Source: Streptomyces sp. WMMC940
Lineage (GTDB): Bacteria > Actinomycetota > Actinomycetes > Streptomycetales > Streptomycetaceae
Length of the DNA: 64,000 nt
Reading direction: 5' to 3'
NCBI RefSeq assembly: GCF_027460265.1
Contig: NZ_JAPZBC010000001.1
Location: 1,054,001-1,118,000, forward strand
Shown: positions 23,290 to 32,213 of the stretch, in pieces
Numbering within the stretch: the first letter of the stretch is position 1
Layout: every line of letters begins with the position of its first letter
Position numbers and translations under genes: made by a program
The notes under the pieces: generated by a model
Told to the model about the DNA's origin: nothing
Database searches by the model: none
Seen by the model: the letters and a program-made list of their open reading frames with translations, nothing else

Positions 23290-25113
23290 TTGCGTGAGTT
23301 CACGGTTCCCCCCTTGGCGACGGCACCCCCTGTCGGCGGGCTGGCGGATGCCGTGTTCGACCACGCCCTGACCGACCCCGGCCGGGTGGCCCTCGGCCGC
23401 AAGGACGAGGACGGCGCGTGGCACGACGTGTCGTCCGCAGCGTTCCGTGACGAGGTGCTCGCGCTCGCCAAGGGGCTGCTCGCCCAGGGGGTGAGGTTCG
23501 GCGACCGCGTCGCGATCATGTGTCGCACCCGTTACGAGTGGACGCTGTTCGACTTCGCGCTGTGGGCCGTGGGCGCCCAGTCCGTACCGGTGTACCCCAC
23601 CTCGTCCGCCGAGCAGGTCCTGTGGATGATGCACGACGCCGAGGTCTCGGCCTGCATGGTCGAGCACGAGGACCACGCCATGACCGTCGGCTCGGTCATC
23701 GACCGGCTGCCGCACCTCAAGCGGCTGTGGCAGCTCGACAGGGGGGCGGTCGACGAGCTCTTCGCGGCGGGCGAGCACATCGACGACGACGTGGTGCACC
23801 GGCACCGCAGGGCCGTGACCCCGGAGTCCATCGCCACGGTGATCTACACCTCCGGCACCACCGGCCGGCCCAAGGGGTGCGTGCTCACGCACGCCAACTT
23901 CATGTACGAGACCGAGACGCTGGTCGGCCGCTGGGAGCCCGTGTTCCACTCCGAGCCGGGCGACGAGGCCGCGACGCTCCTCTTCCTGCCGCTCGCGCAC
24001 GTCTTCGGCCGGATGGTGGAGGTCGCGGCGATCCTGGGACGGGTCAAGCTGGGCCACCAGCCGGTGCTCCAGGCCACCGCCCTGATCGCCGACCTCGCCT
24101 CGTTCCGGCCGACGTTCATCCTGGCCGTCCCGTACATCTTCGAGAAGGTCTTCAACGCCGCGCGGCGCAAGGCGGAGGCCGCGGGCAGGGGCGGGCCGTT
24201 CGACAAGGCCGTCGACGTGGCGGTGCGGTACGCGGAGGCCGTGGAGCACCGCGCCTTCGGCCTCGGCCCCGGCCCGTCGGCGAGCCTGCGCCTGCAGCAC
24301 CAGTTCTTCGAGAAGGTCGTCTACACCAAGGTCCGGGAGGCCATGGGCGGCCGGGTGCGGCACGCGATGTCCGGCGGTTCGGCCATGGACCGCCGACTCG
24401 GGCTGTTCTTCGCGGGCGCCGGCGTCACCGTCTTCGAGGGATTCGGCCTGACGGAGTCCTCCGCCGCGGCCACCGCGAACCCCCCGGAGCGCACCAAGTA
24501 CGGCACGGTCGGGCAGCCGATCCCCGGTACGACGGTGCACATCGCCGAGGACGGCGAGGTGTGGCTGCACGGACCGCAGGTCTTCTCCGGCTACCTCAAC
24601 GACCCCAAGGCGACGGACGCCGTCCTCAAGGACGGCTGGCTGGCCACCGGGGATCTCGGGGCCCTGGACGAGGACGGCTATCTGACGATCACGGGCCGGA
24701 AGAAGGAGATCCTGGTGACGTCCGGCGGCAAGAGCGTGTCGCCGATCGGCCTGGAGGAGCGGGTGCGGGCGCACCCGCTGGTGGCCCAGTGCATCGTCGT
24801 CGGCAACGACCGCCCCTACATCGCGGCGCTGGTCACCGTGGATCACGAGGCCGTCGAGCACTGGCTCGCGATGCGCGGCCGGCCGGCGATGAGACCGGCG
24901 GACCTGGTGCGCGACCCGGACCTGGAGACGGAGATCCGGCGGGCGGTGGTGGCGGCCAACACGCTCGTCTCGCAGGCCGAGTCCATCCGTACCTTCCGGA
25001 TACTGGCGCATCCGTTCAGCGAGGAGCACGGGCTGCTGACGCCGTCGCTGAAGCTGAAGCGCAAGGCGATCGAGACGGCGTACGCGACCGAGGTGGACGC
25101 CCTCTACCGCTGA
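23290..25113 (+). CDS. long-chain acyl-CoA synthetase (AMP-binding, FadD15-like)
   Basis: The 607-residue adenylate-forming enzyme has the AMP-binding P-loop YTSGTTGRPKGCVLTHANF (about residues 188-206), the GFGLTESSA motif, and the C-terminal hinge and lysine segment (GWLATGDLGALDEDGYLTIT, GRKKEILVTSGGKSVSP). It activates fatty acids with ATP and CoA in the cytoplasm. The start is taken as TTG at 23290 because AAGGAG lies 7 nt upstream and homologues begin at REFTVPPLA; an ATG at 23263 lacks a site. It appears monocistronic. Confidence 0.93.
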   Translation: MREFTVPPLATAPPVGGLADAVFDHALTDPGRVALGRKDEDGAWHDVSSAAFRDEVLALAKGLLAQGVRFGDRVAIMCRTRYEWTLFDFALWAVGAQSVPVYPTSSAEQVLWMMHDAEVSACMVEHEDHAMTVGSVIDRLPHLKRLWQLDRGAVDELFAAGEHIDDDVVHRHRRAVTPESIATVIYTSGTTGRPKGCVLTHANFMYETETLVGRWEPVFHSEPGDEAATLLFLPLAHVFGRMVEVAAILGRVKLGHQPVLQATALIADLASFRPTFILAVPYIFEKVFNAARRKAEAAGRGGPFDKAVDVAVRYAEAVEHRAFGLGPGPSASLRLQHQFFEKVVYTKVREAMGGRVRHAMSGGSAMDRRLGLFFAGAGVTVFEGFGLTESSAAATANPPERTKYGTVGQPIPGTTVHIAEDGEVWLHGPQVFSGYLNDPKATDAVLKDGWLATGDLGALDEDGYLTITGRKKEILVTSGGKSVSPIGLEERVRAHPLVAQCIVVGNDRPYIAALVTVDHEAVEHWLAMRGRPAMRPADLVRDPDLETEIRRAVVAANTLVSQAESIRTFRILAHPFSEEHGLLTPSLKLKRKAIETAYATEVDALYR

Positions 25114-25424
25114 GGTGTTCAGGGCACGGGACCGTCCGTGGCGGAGAGAGCGGCCTTGAGGACGGGACGGCTGCTCGGGGTGCCCGGCGGTGCCTCCCGG
25201 GTCACCGGGACACAAGGGGACAGAGCCGAACGCGATGTTCACATTCATGCACCACGTTCAGCAATGTGCAATAGGGTCGCGGCAGGCGGACCGCCGGTCG
25301 ACGGTTGCGGTCGATCCCGCTGCGGGGGCTGCCCGGAACGCCGGACGTTCCCCTCGGGAATGCGTCCGCCCGAATGATCGTTGACCATGGAGCAACACCC
25401 GACCGACGTAAGGATCGACCGCTC
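25114..25424. other. intergenic region between acyl-CoA synthetase and aldo-keto reductase genes
   Basis: 311 nt with no gene. The stretch 25235-25280 (TTCACATTCATG through GCAATGTGCAATAGGG) is clearly less GC-rich than its surroundings and is the probable promoter zone for the reductase. GAACGCCGGACGTTC at about 25337 is a short inverted repeat. No hairpin terminator was found. Confidence 0.35.
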
Positions 25425-26261
25425 GTGAGCAAGGTCCCCTCCATCACCCTCAACAACGGCGTCGCCATGCCGCAGCTCGGCTACGGCGTGTGGCAGGTGC
25501 CGGACGACGAGGCGGCGAAGGCCGTCGGCGCGGCCCTGGAGGCCGGTTACCGCAGCATCGACACGGCTGCCGTCTACGAGAACGAGAAGGGTACCGGCAA
25601 GGCCGTCGCGGCCTCCGGGATCCCCCGCGAGGAGCTGTTCGTCACCACCAAGCTCTGGAACGGCGACCAGGGCCACGACTCGACGCTCCGCGCCTTCGAC
25701 GCCTCACTCTCCCGGCTCGGCCTCGATTACGTGGACCTGTACCTGATCCACTGGCCGGTGCCGTCCAAGAACGCGTACGTGGACACGTACAAGGCGTTCG
25801 AGACCATCCTCGCCGAGGGCCGCGCCAAGGCCGTCGGCGTCTCCAACTTCCTGCCCGAGCACCTGGAGCGGCTGCTCGGCGAGACCTCGGTCGTCCCGGC
25901 CGTGAACCAGATCGAGCTGCACCCCCAGCTCCAGCAGGGCGAGTCCCGGGCCTTCCACGCCAAGCACGGCATCGCCACCGAGGCGTGGTCGCCGCTGGGC
26001 TCGGGCCGCGGACTGCTGGAGGTGCCGACGATCGTCGCGGTCGCGCAGAAGCACGGGAAGACCCCGGCACAGGTCGTGCTCCGCTGGCATCTGCAGCTCG
26101 GGAACGTCGTGATCCCCAAGTCCGTGACGCCCTCGCGGATCCGGGAGAACATCGACGTCTTCGGCTTCGAGCTGGACGACGACGACCTCGCGGCGTTCGC
26201 CGCCCTCGACGAGGGCCGGCGCCTCGGCCCCGACCCGGCCACGTTCACCATGGGCGCCTGA
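25425..26261 (+). CDS. aldo/keto reductase
   Basis: The 278-residue (beta/alpha)8 NADPH-dependent reductase has the complete catalytic tetrad: Asp and Tyr in SIDTAAVYENE, Lys in FVTTKLWNGD and His in YLIHWPVPS. The cofactor-binding end is VIPKSVTPSRIREN. It resembles the AKR5 (2,5-diketo-D-gluconate reductase-like) group common in actinobacteria. The GTG at 25425 has AAGGA about 10 nt upstream. The substrate range is probably broad. Confidence 0.93.
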   Translation: MSKVPSITLNNGVAMPQLGYGVWQVPDDEAAKAVGAALEAGYRSIDTAAVYENEKGTGKAVAASGIPREELFVTTKLWNGDQGHDSTLRAFDASLSRLGLDYVDLYLIHWPVPSKNAYVDTYKAFETILAEGRAKAVGVSNFLPEHLERLLGETSVVPAVNQIELHPQLQQGESRAFHAKHGIATEAWSPLGSGRGLLEVPTIVAVAQKHGKTPAQVVLRWHLQLGNVVIPKSVTPSRIRENIDVFGFELDDDDLAAFAALDEGRRLGPDPATFTMGA

Positions 26262-26285
26262 GGCACCGGGGCGCACTCCGGAGCC

Positions 26286-26314
26286 GGTGCGGCCGCCGCG
26301 GAGGCGGCCGCACC
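26286..26314 (+). terminator. terminator hairpin after the aldo-keto reductase gene
   Basis: A perfect 12-bp stem (26286-26297 with 26303-26314, 5-nt loop) lies 25 nt past the stop codon. Confidence 0.75.
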
Positions 26315-26493
26315 GCCGTTCCTCCGAGGCGCAACGGCCGTCCGGTGCCTCGGGGGTGGTCGTCCCGTTCACGTGGAGGACGCTCATCCCGCGGCCGTCC
26401 CGTTCGCCCGCGGGCGTGGACGCGCACCCTACCCCGACCCGAACCCGCCACCGGCGACCGGCATTCGCCGCCATCGGCCACCCAAATTCTGCT

Positions 26494-26499
26494 TATGCT
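26494..26499 (+). promoter_or_regulatory. -10 box of an apparently leaderless LysR gene
   Basis: TATGCT ends 6 nt before the GTG at 26506 within a locally AT-richer stretch. No ribosome-binding site is present, which implies a leaderless mRNA. Confidence 0.5.
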
Positions 26500-26505
26500 T
26501 CTGCC

Positions 26506-27411
26506 GTGTTCGATTCCCGGTACATCAGGACTTTCCACGAGGTGGTCAGGACCGGCTCGTACTCGGCGGCCGCCCGTTCGCTCGGCTACACCCAGCCCGC
26601 GGTCAGCCAGCAGATGAAGGCGCTGGAGCGGGATGTCGGCACCCCCCTCTTCACCCGGGTCGGGCGCGGCATCAGGCTCACCGAGGCCGGAGAGGCGCTG
26701 ACCCGGCACGCCGGGACGATCCTCGACAGCCTCTCGGCGGCGCAGCAGCAGATCGACGCCATCGCCCGACTGCGCTCGGGACGCGTGCGGGTGTGCGCGT
26801 TCCCCAGCGCCTGTGCGACCCTCATCCCGGAGACCATGGCCGCCGTCGCGGCCGAACACCCGGGCATCCGCATCGAGTTGACCGAGAGCGAACCTCCCGA
26901 GTCACTGCGGCTGGTGGCCCGCGGCGATTGCGACATCGCCCTGGCCTTCAGTTATCCCGGCCACACCGCCGAGATCCCCGACGAGCTGGCCGAAGTGCCC
27001 CTGCTGGAGGACCCCCTGACGGTACTGCTGCCCACCGGCCACCCACTGTCCAGACGGCGGGCCGTACGGCTGGCGGACCTCGCCTGCGAGCGGTGGATAG
27101 CCGGCTGCCTGCGCTGTCGCGCCAACTTCCTGCACGCCTGCGCCGAGGAGGGGTTCGCACCCGACATCGCCTGCACCACGGACGACAACCTGGTGATGCA
27201 GAGCCTCGTGGCCTCGGGTGTGGGCATCGCCATGGTGCCGCAGCTCGTGCTCTCGTTCCTGTGCCACGCCAAGGTGACGGGGAGGATCGTGGAACCGCAC
27301 ACCCGTCGCCGGGTCGGCGCGTACGCGCTGCGGGAGCAACTGCGCATCCCCGCCACCGCGCTGGTGCTGGACCGTCTCGTCGCAGTGGCCGAGCGCAAGG
27401 CCGGCTGCTGA
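26506..27411 (+). CDS. LysR-family transcriptional regulator
   Basis: The 301-residue protein begins FDSRYIRTFHEVVRTGSYSA with the helix-turn-helix YTQPAVSQQMKALERDVGTP and a C-terminal effector domain (RVRVCAFPSACATLIPETMA, GVGIAMVPQLVLSF). It lies immediately upstream of, and in the same direction as, cysteine dioxygenase and a sulfate-exporter gene. It is probably a regulator of that sulfur cassette, like Cbl/CysB-type LysR proteins; that link is inferred from position only. Confidence 0.9.
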   Translation: MFDSRYIRTFHEVVRTGSYSAAARSLGYTQPAVSQQMKALERDVGTPLFTRVGRGIRLTEAGEALTRHAGTILDSLSAAQQQIDAIARLRSGRVRVCAFPSACATLIPETMAAVAAEHPGIRIELTESEPPESLRLVARGDCDIALAFSYPGHTAEIPDELAEVPLLEDPLTVLLPTGHPLSRRRAVRLADLACERWIAGCLRCRANFLHACAEEGFAPDIACTTDDNLVMQSLVASGVGIAMVPQLVLSFLCHAKVTGRIVEPHTRRRVGAYALREQLRIPATALVLDRLVAVAERKAGC

Positions 27412-27560
27412 GCCTCCGTGCCGCCGCCCTCGGCGCCCGCTCCTGGCCGAACGCTCCCACCGGCGCCCGGGCTCCTTCTCCCCATCCATAAGCGGACGTT
27501 GAGGACCCTGCAAGCGATCGCTCCTGGACGTCTCCGGACGGCCGGGCGGACGCTGCGGGC

Positions 27561-28127
27561 ATGACGACTGCGAACCCCGCCACCCTCACCGCTCCCGCCA
27601 CGACCGCCAGGCTCCGTTCCCTGGTGACGGACATACGGGAGACCGTGAACCGCGGCCTTCCTCCCGAGCCCACGGCCTACATGGTGGCGGAGAGGCTCCT
27701 GCCGCACCTCGGCCGGCCCGATCTGCTCACGGCGGCGCAGTGCGAGGGCGACCCGGCGAACTACCGCCAGCACGTGCTGCACGCCGAGCGAGACGGCAGC
27801 TTCTCGGTGGTCGCCCTGGTCTGGCTGCCCGGACAGTGCACGCCCGTCCACGACCATGTGTCGTGGTGCGTGACGGGGGTCCACCGGGGCGAGGAGCACG
27901 AGCGACGCTACCGCCTGGTCCCGCACGGCACGACCGCCCGGCTCGTCGCCACCGGGGACGTGGTGAACCCGGCCGGGACGGTCGCCGCGTTCGCCCCGCC
28001 CGGCGACATCCATCTCGTCCGCAACTCCGGGACGGATACGGCCCTGTCCCTGCATGTGTACGGCGCCGACATCGCCCGCCTCGGCACCAGCATCCGGCGC
28101 GTCTACGACCTGCCCGCGGACCGGTGA
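27561..28127 (+). CDS. cysteine dioxygenase type I-like protein
   Basis: The 188-residue cupin has the iron-binding histidines in CTPVHDHVSWCVTGV and GDIHLVRN, and the N-terminal helices usual for bacterial CDO (RLRSLVTDIRETVNRGLPPE). It oxidises cysteine to cysteine sulfinate with O2 in the cytoplasm. Its stop overlaps the GTG of the next gene (GTGA), a putative sulfate/sulfite exporter. That supports a route removing excess cysteine sulfur: cysteine to sulfinate, sulfite and efflux. Confidence 0.88.
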   Translation: MTTANPATLTAPATTARLRSLVTDIRETVNRGLPPEPTAYMVAERLLPHLGRPDLLTAAQCEGDPANYRQHVLHAERDGSFSVVALVWLPGQCTPVHDHVSWCVTGVHRGEEHERRYRLVPHGTTARLVATGDVVNPAGTVAAFAPPGDIHLVRNSGTDTALSLHVYGADIARLGTSIRRVYDLPADR

Positions 28128-29161
28128 CGGCCCTCGCGGGCCCCCGCGCCCGGCGCGCCACCTCCCCGGAGCGGCCCACCGGGCCGGTTCCGGGGCTGGC
28201 GCTCGCCGCCGCCGGAGTGGCCTCGGCCTGGCTGGTGCACCGGGCCGTGCCCGCTCTGCCGATGCTCACCGCGGCCGTCGTCCTGGGCGCCGCCGCCGCA
28301 CACACCCCGTGGCTGGCCACGCGGGTCCGGGGCCGCTGCCGCGGGGGCCTGACACTGGCCGCGAAACGCCTGATGCGCGCCGGGATCGTCCTGCTCGGGC
28401 TCAAGCTGGGCCTGGCGGACGTGCTGGGGCTGGGGTGGGCGACGGTGGCGATGGTGCCGGCCGTGGTGGCTGCCGCCTTCTGCGGCACGTGGTGGCTCGG
28501 GCGGCGACTGGGGCTGCCGGGCGACCAGCCGCTGCTGATCGCCGCGGGCTACTCCATCTGCGGGGCCTCCGCGATCGGGGCGGTGGGCTCCGTGCACGAC
28601 AGCGACGACGAGGACATGGTCACGTCCGTCGCACTCGTGACGCTCTGCGGCACCCTCGCCATCGCCGTCCTGCCCCTGCTGCACGGACCGCTGGGACTCA
28701 CCGACGTCCAGTTCGGGCGGTGGGTGGGTGCGGGCGTCCACGACGTGGGCCAGGTGGTGGCCACCGCCGGCACGGCCGGACCGGCGGCACTGGGCGAGGC
28801 CGTCCTGGTGAAGCTCCTGCGGGTGGCGCTGCTGGCACCGCTGGTCGCCGTGCTCGTCGTCGCGGCCCGCCGCCGCGGCCGGGGCACCCCCGGATCCGGG
28901 AGGCCGCCGCTCGTCCCGCTGTTCGTCGTGGGGTTCCTCGCCATGGTGGCCCTGCGCAGCACCGGTCTGCTGCCCGCGCAGGTCCTCGCCGCGGCCGGTG
29001 CGCTCCAGGAACTGCTGCTGGCCGCAGCACTGTTCGGCCTCGGCAGCGCGGTGCATCTGCCGTCCCTGTCCCGCACCGGGCCGAGGGTCGCCCTGCTCGG
29101 GCTGACCGCCTGGGCGCTGATCGCGACGGCGGCGTACGCGGGGGTGCTGCTCACCGCCTGA
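28124..29161 (+). CDS. YeiH-family putative sulfate exporter
   Basis: The 345-residue polytopic membrane protein (about ten hydrophobic segments) has family landmarks LMRAGIVLLGLKLGLADVLG, YSICGASAIGAVGSVHDSDD and WVGAGVHDVGQVVATAG. The family is annotated as putative sulfate exporters and occurs with sulfur-metabolism regulators. The GTG at 28124 overlaps the cysteine dioxygenase stop, so the two are coupled. It would act in the cytoplasmic membrane to expel sulfite, sulfate or a related oxyanion. Confidence 0.9.
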   Translation: MTALAGPRARRATSPERPTGPVPGLALAAAGVASAWLVHRAVPALPMLTAAVVLGAAAAHTPWLATRVRGRCRGGLTLAAKRLMRAGIVLLGLKLGLADVLGLGWATVAMVPAVVAAAFCGTWWLGRRLGLPGDQPLLIAAGYSICGASAIGAVGSVHDSDDEDMVTSVALVTLCGTLAIAVLPLLHGPLGLTDVQFGRWVGAGVHDVGQVVATAGTAGPAALGEAVLVKLLRVALLAPLVAVLVVAARRRGRGTPGSGRPPLVPLFVVGFLAMVALRSTGLLPAQVLAAAGALQELLLAAALFGLGSAVHLPSLSRTGPRVALLGLTAWALIATAAYAGVLLTA

Positions 29162-29268
29162 TCCTCCGGTCCGCTCCCGGCACGCCGCGGCCCGGCCCCG
29201 GCCGGCGGCTTCGTGCGCCCCGGTTCCGGAGCCCCGGAGCCCCGGACCCCCGTCCGCCCTTTACCGGA

Positions 29269-29303
29269 GCGCCCGGGCCCCTGTCCGCACGGCCCGGGAG
29301 CGC
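29269..29303. terminator. probable bidirectional terminator
   Basis: GCGCCCGGGCC (29269-29279) pairs with GGCCCGGGAGCGC (29291-29303), with one bulged base. It lies between the convergent YeiH-like gene and methyltransferase gene. Confidence 0.5.
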
Positions 29304-29343
29304 CACCCGGCGCCTGTCCGCCCCGCTACCCGTCCCCCGGCTC

Positions 29344-30255
29344 CTATTCGCGCCGGGCCGTGTGCACGGTGCGGGCCGCCAGCATGAAGCAGTCCGGGCG
29401 GCGCATCAGTCCCTCCTCGTCGTCCGCGTCCAGCAGCCGGTCCAGCACGGCGACGTCGTCGGCGTCCAGTCGTCCCGCCAGGGCCTGGCGCTGCCACGAG
29501 AGGCCGGAGACCAGCCCCTCGCGCACGGCGTCGGTCACCGGAGCCGGCAGATCGAGGAGGAAGGAGCGGGTGAGGGCGGGCGTGAGTCCGGCGGCGGCGA
29601 GCAGGGCACGCCAGTTCTCGACCTCCGGCTTCGCACCGGGCAGGGCAGCGCGCATGTCGGCGAACCAGGTGGCCGCGGCGGCCTCGAGGCGGCTCTCCAG
29701 GCCGGGCCGCCCGATGCCGATGTCGCGCGGCAGATGGCGTGCCGGCAGTCCGCCCTCGAGGAGCGCGAGCAGCCCGCCGGGCCGGAGCAGACCGGCGAGT
29801 CCGGTGAGCGCGGCGCGCTGGTCGCCGACGTGGTGCAGGGAACCGCTCGCCCAGATCAGATCCGCCGGACCCAGCTCGGCGATGCCGTCGGGGAGTTCGG
29901 CGACGTGGGTGCCGAATCGTTCGCCGAGGCCGGCGCGGTCGGCGCGGGCCCGGGCCAGCTCCAGCAGGCCGGGGGTGGCGTCGACGGCGACCACCTCCGC
30001 CTGCGGGAAGACCTCCGCCAGCAGGACGCCGACCGCTCCGGGGCCGCTTCCGACGTCGAGGACACGGCGCACCGATCCGGCGGGGAGCACGTCCCGCACC
30101 CAGTGAGCGATCTGCTCGTACAGCGGGAGGCTGAGTGCGGCCTCGCGTTCGAGCAGCGTGGCGAACTCCTCCCAGTCGATGTGCGTCGTGTCGTGGCCGT
30201 CGCCGTGGCCGTGGTGCGCGTGGCCGGCGGGGGTTCCGTGGTCGTGAGGACTCAT
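29344..30255 (-). CDS. class I SAM-dependent methyltransferase with His-rich N-terminus
   Basis: The 303-residue protein has motif I VRRVLDVGSGPGAVGVLLAE, the acidic VVAVDATPGLLELA, and ASGSLHHVGD and LRPGGLLALLEGG of class I methyltransferases. The first 27 residues (MSPHDHGTPAGHAHHGHGDG and on) contain eight histidines, suggesting metal binding or a purification-tag-like artefact of composition; few family members have this. A perfect TTGCCG-TTC-CGGCAA palindrome lies 43 nt upstream. The acceptor substrate is unknown. Confidence 0.85.
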   Translation of the reverse strand: MSPHDHGTPAGHAHHGHGDGHDTTHIDWEEFATLLEREAALSLPLYEQIAHWVRDVLPAGSVRRVLDVGSGPGAVGVLLAEVFPQAEVVAVDATPGLLELARARADRAGLGERFGTHVAELPDGIAELGPADLIWASGSLHHVGDQRAALTGLAGLLRPGGLLALLEGGLPARHLPRDIGIGRPGLESRLEAAAATWFADMRAALPGAKPEVENWRALLAAAGLTPALTRSFLLDLPAPVTDAVREGLVSGLSWQRQALAGRLDADDVAVLDRLLDADDEEGLMRRPDCFMLAARTVHTARRE

Positions 30256-30297
30256 GGCGTCAGAGTGCGCACGGAAGGGCCGTCCTGGCGAGTCTTC

Positions 30298-30312
30298 TTG
30301 CCGTTCCGGCAA
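30298..30312 (-). promoter_or_regulatory. palindrome upstream of the His-rich methyltransferase gene
   Basis: TTGCCG and CGGCAA flank a 3-bp spacer (30298-30312), 43-57 nt upstream of the ATG at 30255. This is a typical position for a repressor operator. No cognate regulator is adjacent. Confidence 0.4.
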
Positions 30313-30608
30313 AACGGTGCGGTCCCCCGGCGCCGGGCGGGGGCGTACGCACCCGCCCGGACCGGTGCGGACGGACCCGCGCGGCACGGATCGCAGGTGG
30401 ATCCACGAGGCCCTGGTCGGTGCGCCCGGGATGCGTGCCGACCGAGCGGAGTACCGCCCGGCCTCCGCGACACGGGCCCACCCGGTGCGCCCGGCCACGA
30501 CGCCCACCGGGTCCGCGGCGGGACGGTCCGGACGGCGGACCCACCGACGAAGCACCCGGTCGGCGGGGGACGACGCCCCGGCCTGGGCGGTCCGGGTGGG
30601 CGACGCGC
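30313..30608. other. intergenic region between two methyltransferase genes
   Basis: About 300 nt of uniformly GC-rich sequence between the promoter palindrome and the stop of the next minus-strand gene. No gene, hairpin terminator or repeat could be supported. Confidence 0.4.
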
Positions 30609-31403
30609 TCAGGGAACGGCGGCGCGGCGCAGGGCGATGACGCGATAGCGCGGCTCGGGTCGGGGTTCGTCCGGTGCGGGCAGCACACGGAGTTCCGCGG
30701 CGAGCCTCTCGGCGACCGGACCGCGGGCCGTCAGTCGGGAGGCGTACTCGCCCCGGAGCAGCGCCTGGGCAGTGCGCCGGGGCGATCTTCCCTCGCCGTG
30801 CCCGGTGAAGCGGGTCTCCCCGGCCGGGGTGAGGCCGTGCGCCGCGCCGAACGCCTCGATCCGCTCGGCCCGGTCGTAGGGTGCCATCGCCCGGTGGGGA
30901 GCGAGCACTGCCTCGATGTCGTCGCCGGGTCCGTGCGCCGCGTCCATGTCCACGGTGGTGACGAACACTCCGCCGGGGCGCAGTACCCGTGCGGCCTCCG
31001 CCACCACCGCCCGGGCGTCACGCACGAGATGCAGCAGCCACACCGAACTGACCGCGTCCACGGACGCGTCGGGCAGCGGCAGCCGGCGCGCGTCCGCGAG
31101 GACGACGCGCGGGACCCGGCCGACGGCGGCCCTGACCATGCCGGGCGCGGAATCCGCGCCCAGCAGCCGTAGTCCGGGCCGGGCGAGCCGTTCGGTCACG
31201 AGGCCGGTGCCACAGCCGACGTCGAGGAGCGAACCGGCCGGGTGGGGGACGAGGGAGAGCACCGCCGCGGCCGCCGCGGCCGCCCGGTGCACCCCGCCGC
31301 GCGCGGCGTCGTACAGGGCCGCCTCCACGTCGTGGTCGAGCAGCGCGTCACGGCCGGCGCCGGCGGATCCGGCCCTGACGCGCGGCTCGTCGTCGTGCAG
31401 CAC
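30609..31403 (-). CDS. class I SAM-dependent methyltransferase
   Basis: The 264-residue protein has motif I GSLLDVGCGTGLVTERLA, LLGADSAPGMVRAA, then the ADARRLPLPDASVDAVSSVW segment and VLRPGGVFVTTVDMD of UbiE/type-11 methyltransferases. The GTG at 31403 begins 2 nt after the stop of the pterin dehydratase gene, so the two are probably co-transcribed and coupled. The substrate is unknown. Confidence 0.85.
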   Translation of the reverse strand: MLHDDEPRVRAGSAGAGRDALLDHDVEAALYDAARGGVHRAAAAAAAVLSLVPHPAGSLLDVGCGTGLVTERLARPGLRLLGADSAPGMVRAAVGRVPRVVLADARRLPLPDASVDAVSSVWLLHLVRDARAVVAEAARVLRPGGVFVTTVDMDAAHGPGDDIEAVLAPHRAMAPYDRAERIEAFGAAHGLTPAGETRFTGHGEGRSPRRTAQALLRGEYASRLTARGPVAERLAAELRVLPAPDEPRPEPRYRVIALRRAAVP

Positions 31404-31405
31404 GG

Positions 31406-31711
31406 TCAGCTCGCGCCGTGGCTGGGGGCGGCGCCCTCGACCCGATGGGCGAGCTCGAAATCGTGTTCGGTGATCGCGCCGCCGGCGGCGTGCGTGTTCA
31501 CCGTGAGATTGACCGTGTTGTACCCGAGGAGCAGGTCGGAGTGGTGGTTCAGCTCCTCCTGGATCTGGGCGATGTGGACGACCAGCGCGGTGGCGGCGAA
31601 GTGACTGCCGAGCCGGTAGGTGCGGGCGATCCGGTCGCCTTCCTGGGACCAGCCTGGCAGTTCGCGCAGCCGGTCCTCGATCTCCTTCTGGGACAGCGGC
31701 TCTGTGGGCAT
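31406..31711 (-). CDS. 4a-hydroxytetrahydrobiopterin dehydratase (pterin carbinolamine dehydratase)
   Basis: The 101-residue protein has the family signature around EELNHHSDLLLGYNTVNLTV with the paired histidines, a third His in NTHAAGG, and DFELAHRVE near the end. The usual length is 95-110. It dehydrates 4a-hydroxytetrahydropterin to recycle the cofactor of aromatic amino-acid hydroxylases, although many bacterial copies serve unknown roles. No hydroxylase gene is in the window. It is followed directly by a methyltransferase gene. Confidence 0.93.
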   Translation of the reverse strand: MPTEPLSQKEIEDRLRELPGWSQEGDRIARTYRLGSHFAATALVVHIAQIQEELNHHSDLLLGYNTVNLTVNTHAAGGAITEHDFELAHRVEGAAPSHGAS

Positions 31712-32213
31712 GGGCGAGCTCCCTCCGGAAGTGTCTGTCGGCGACGTTACGGTTCCCTGATGACAACTGTCGCGCCCGACACGGGAGTAGGGCCACTACT
31801 CGCGGCTGGCGGGAGCGGCGCAGGCTGAGCCTGCTCCTCCGCCCGCCACGTCAGCTTCGTCGACGTCCCGGCGCCGGGGGCGGGGGCGTGGGGCCGGTCC
31901 GAGCCGCCGCCCTTGACATCGGCGCTCGGACCGGCGTCTGTTCCGCTCTCGCGGCGTTGATGGCCCGCACCAGCGGCAGGGGGCCGGTTGGACACGTACG
32001 GACACCGGTACGGGAGTCCGGAATCGGCGATCTCGACCCGGACCGCCGTGGGGACGTACGCGCGCAGCTTCGGCTCGGCGCGCCGGGGACGGCCCAGCCG
32101 GGATGCCGGGATGCCGGGACGGCCGGGATACCGGGACGGCCGGGATGCCGGGGTGCCGGGGTGCCCGGAGCCGGGCGCGGGGCGGGTGAGCCCGCGTGCC
32201 CGGCCGCGCGGGG
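31712..32213. other. intergenic region with short tandem repeats
   Basis: About 500 nt without a supported gene. From about 32099 to 32172 it consists of a degenerate tandem repeat of the type GGGATGCCGGGACGGCC. A minus-strand frame around 31990-32060 reads VRVEIADSGLPY, faintly like an anti-sigma HATPase, but no complete domain can be followed. Confidence 0.4.

Noticed and set aside
23155..23297. Possible upstream ORF (GTG TTG GCC GAA ...) ending over the acyl-CoA synthetase start
   Set aside because: No ribosome-binding site and atypical third-position composition; the overlap with the TTG start may be chance.
31757..32100. Anti-sigma-factor HATPase remnant (VRVEIADSGLPY, STKLTWRAEE)
   Set aside because: Only two short similarities in a low-complexity frame; no ATP-binding N or G boxes can be followed.
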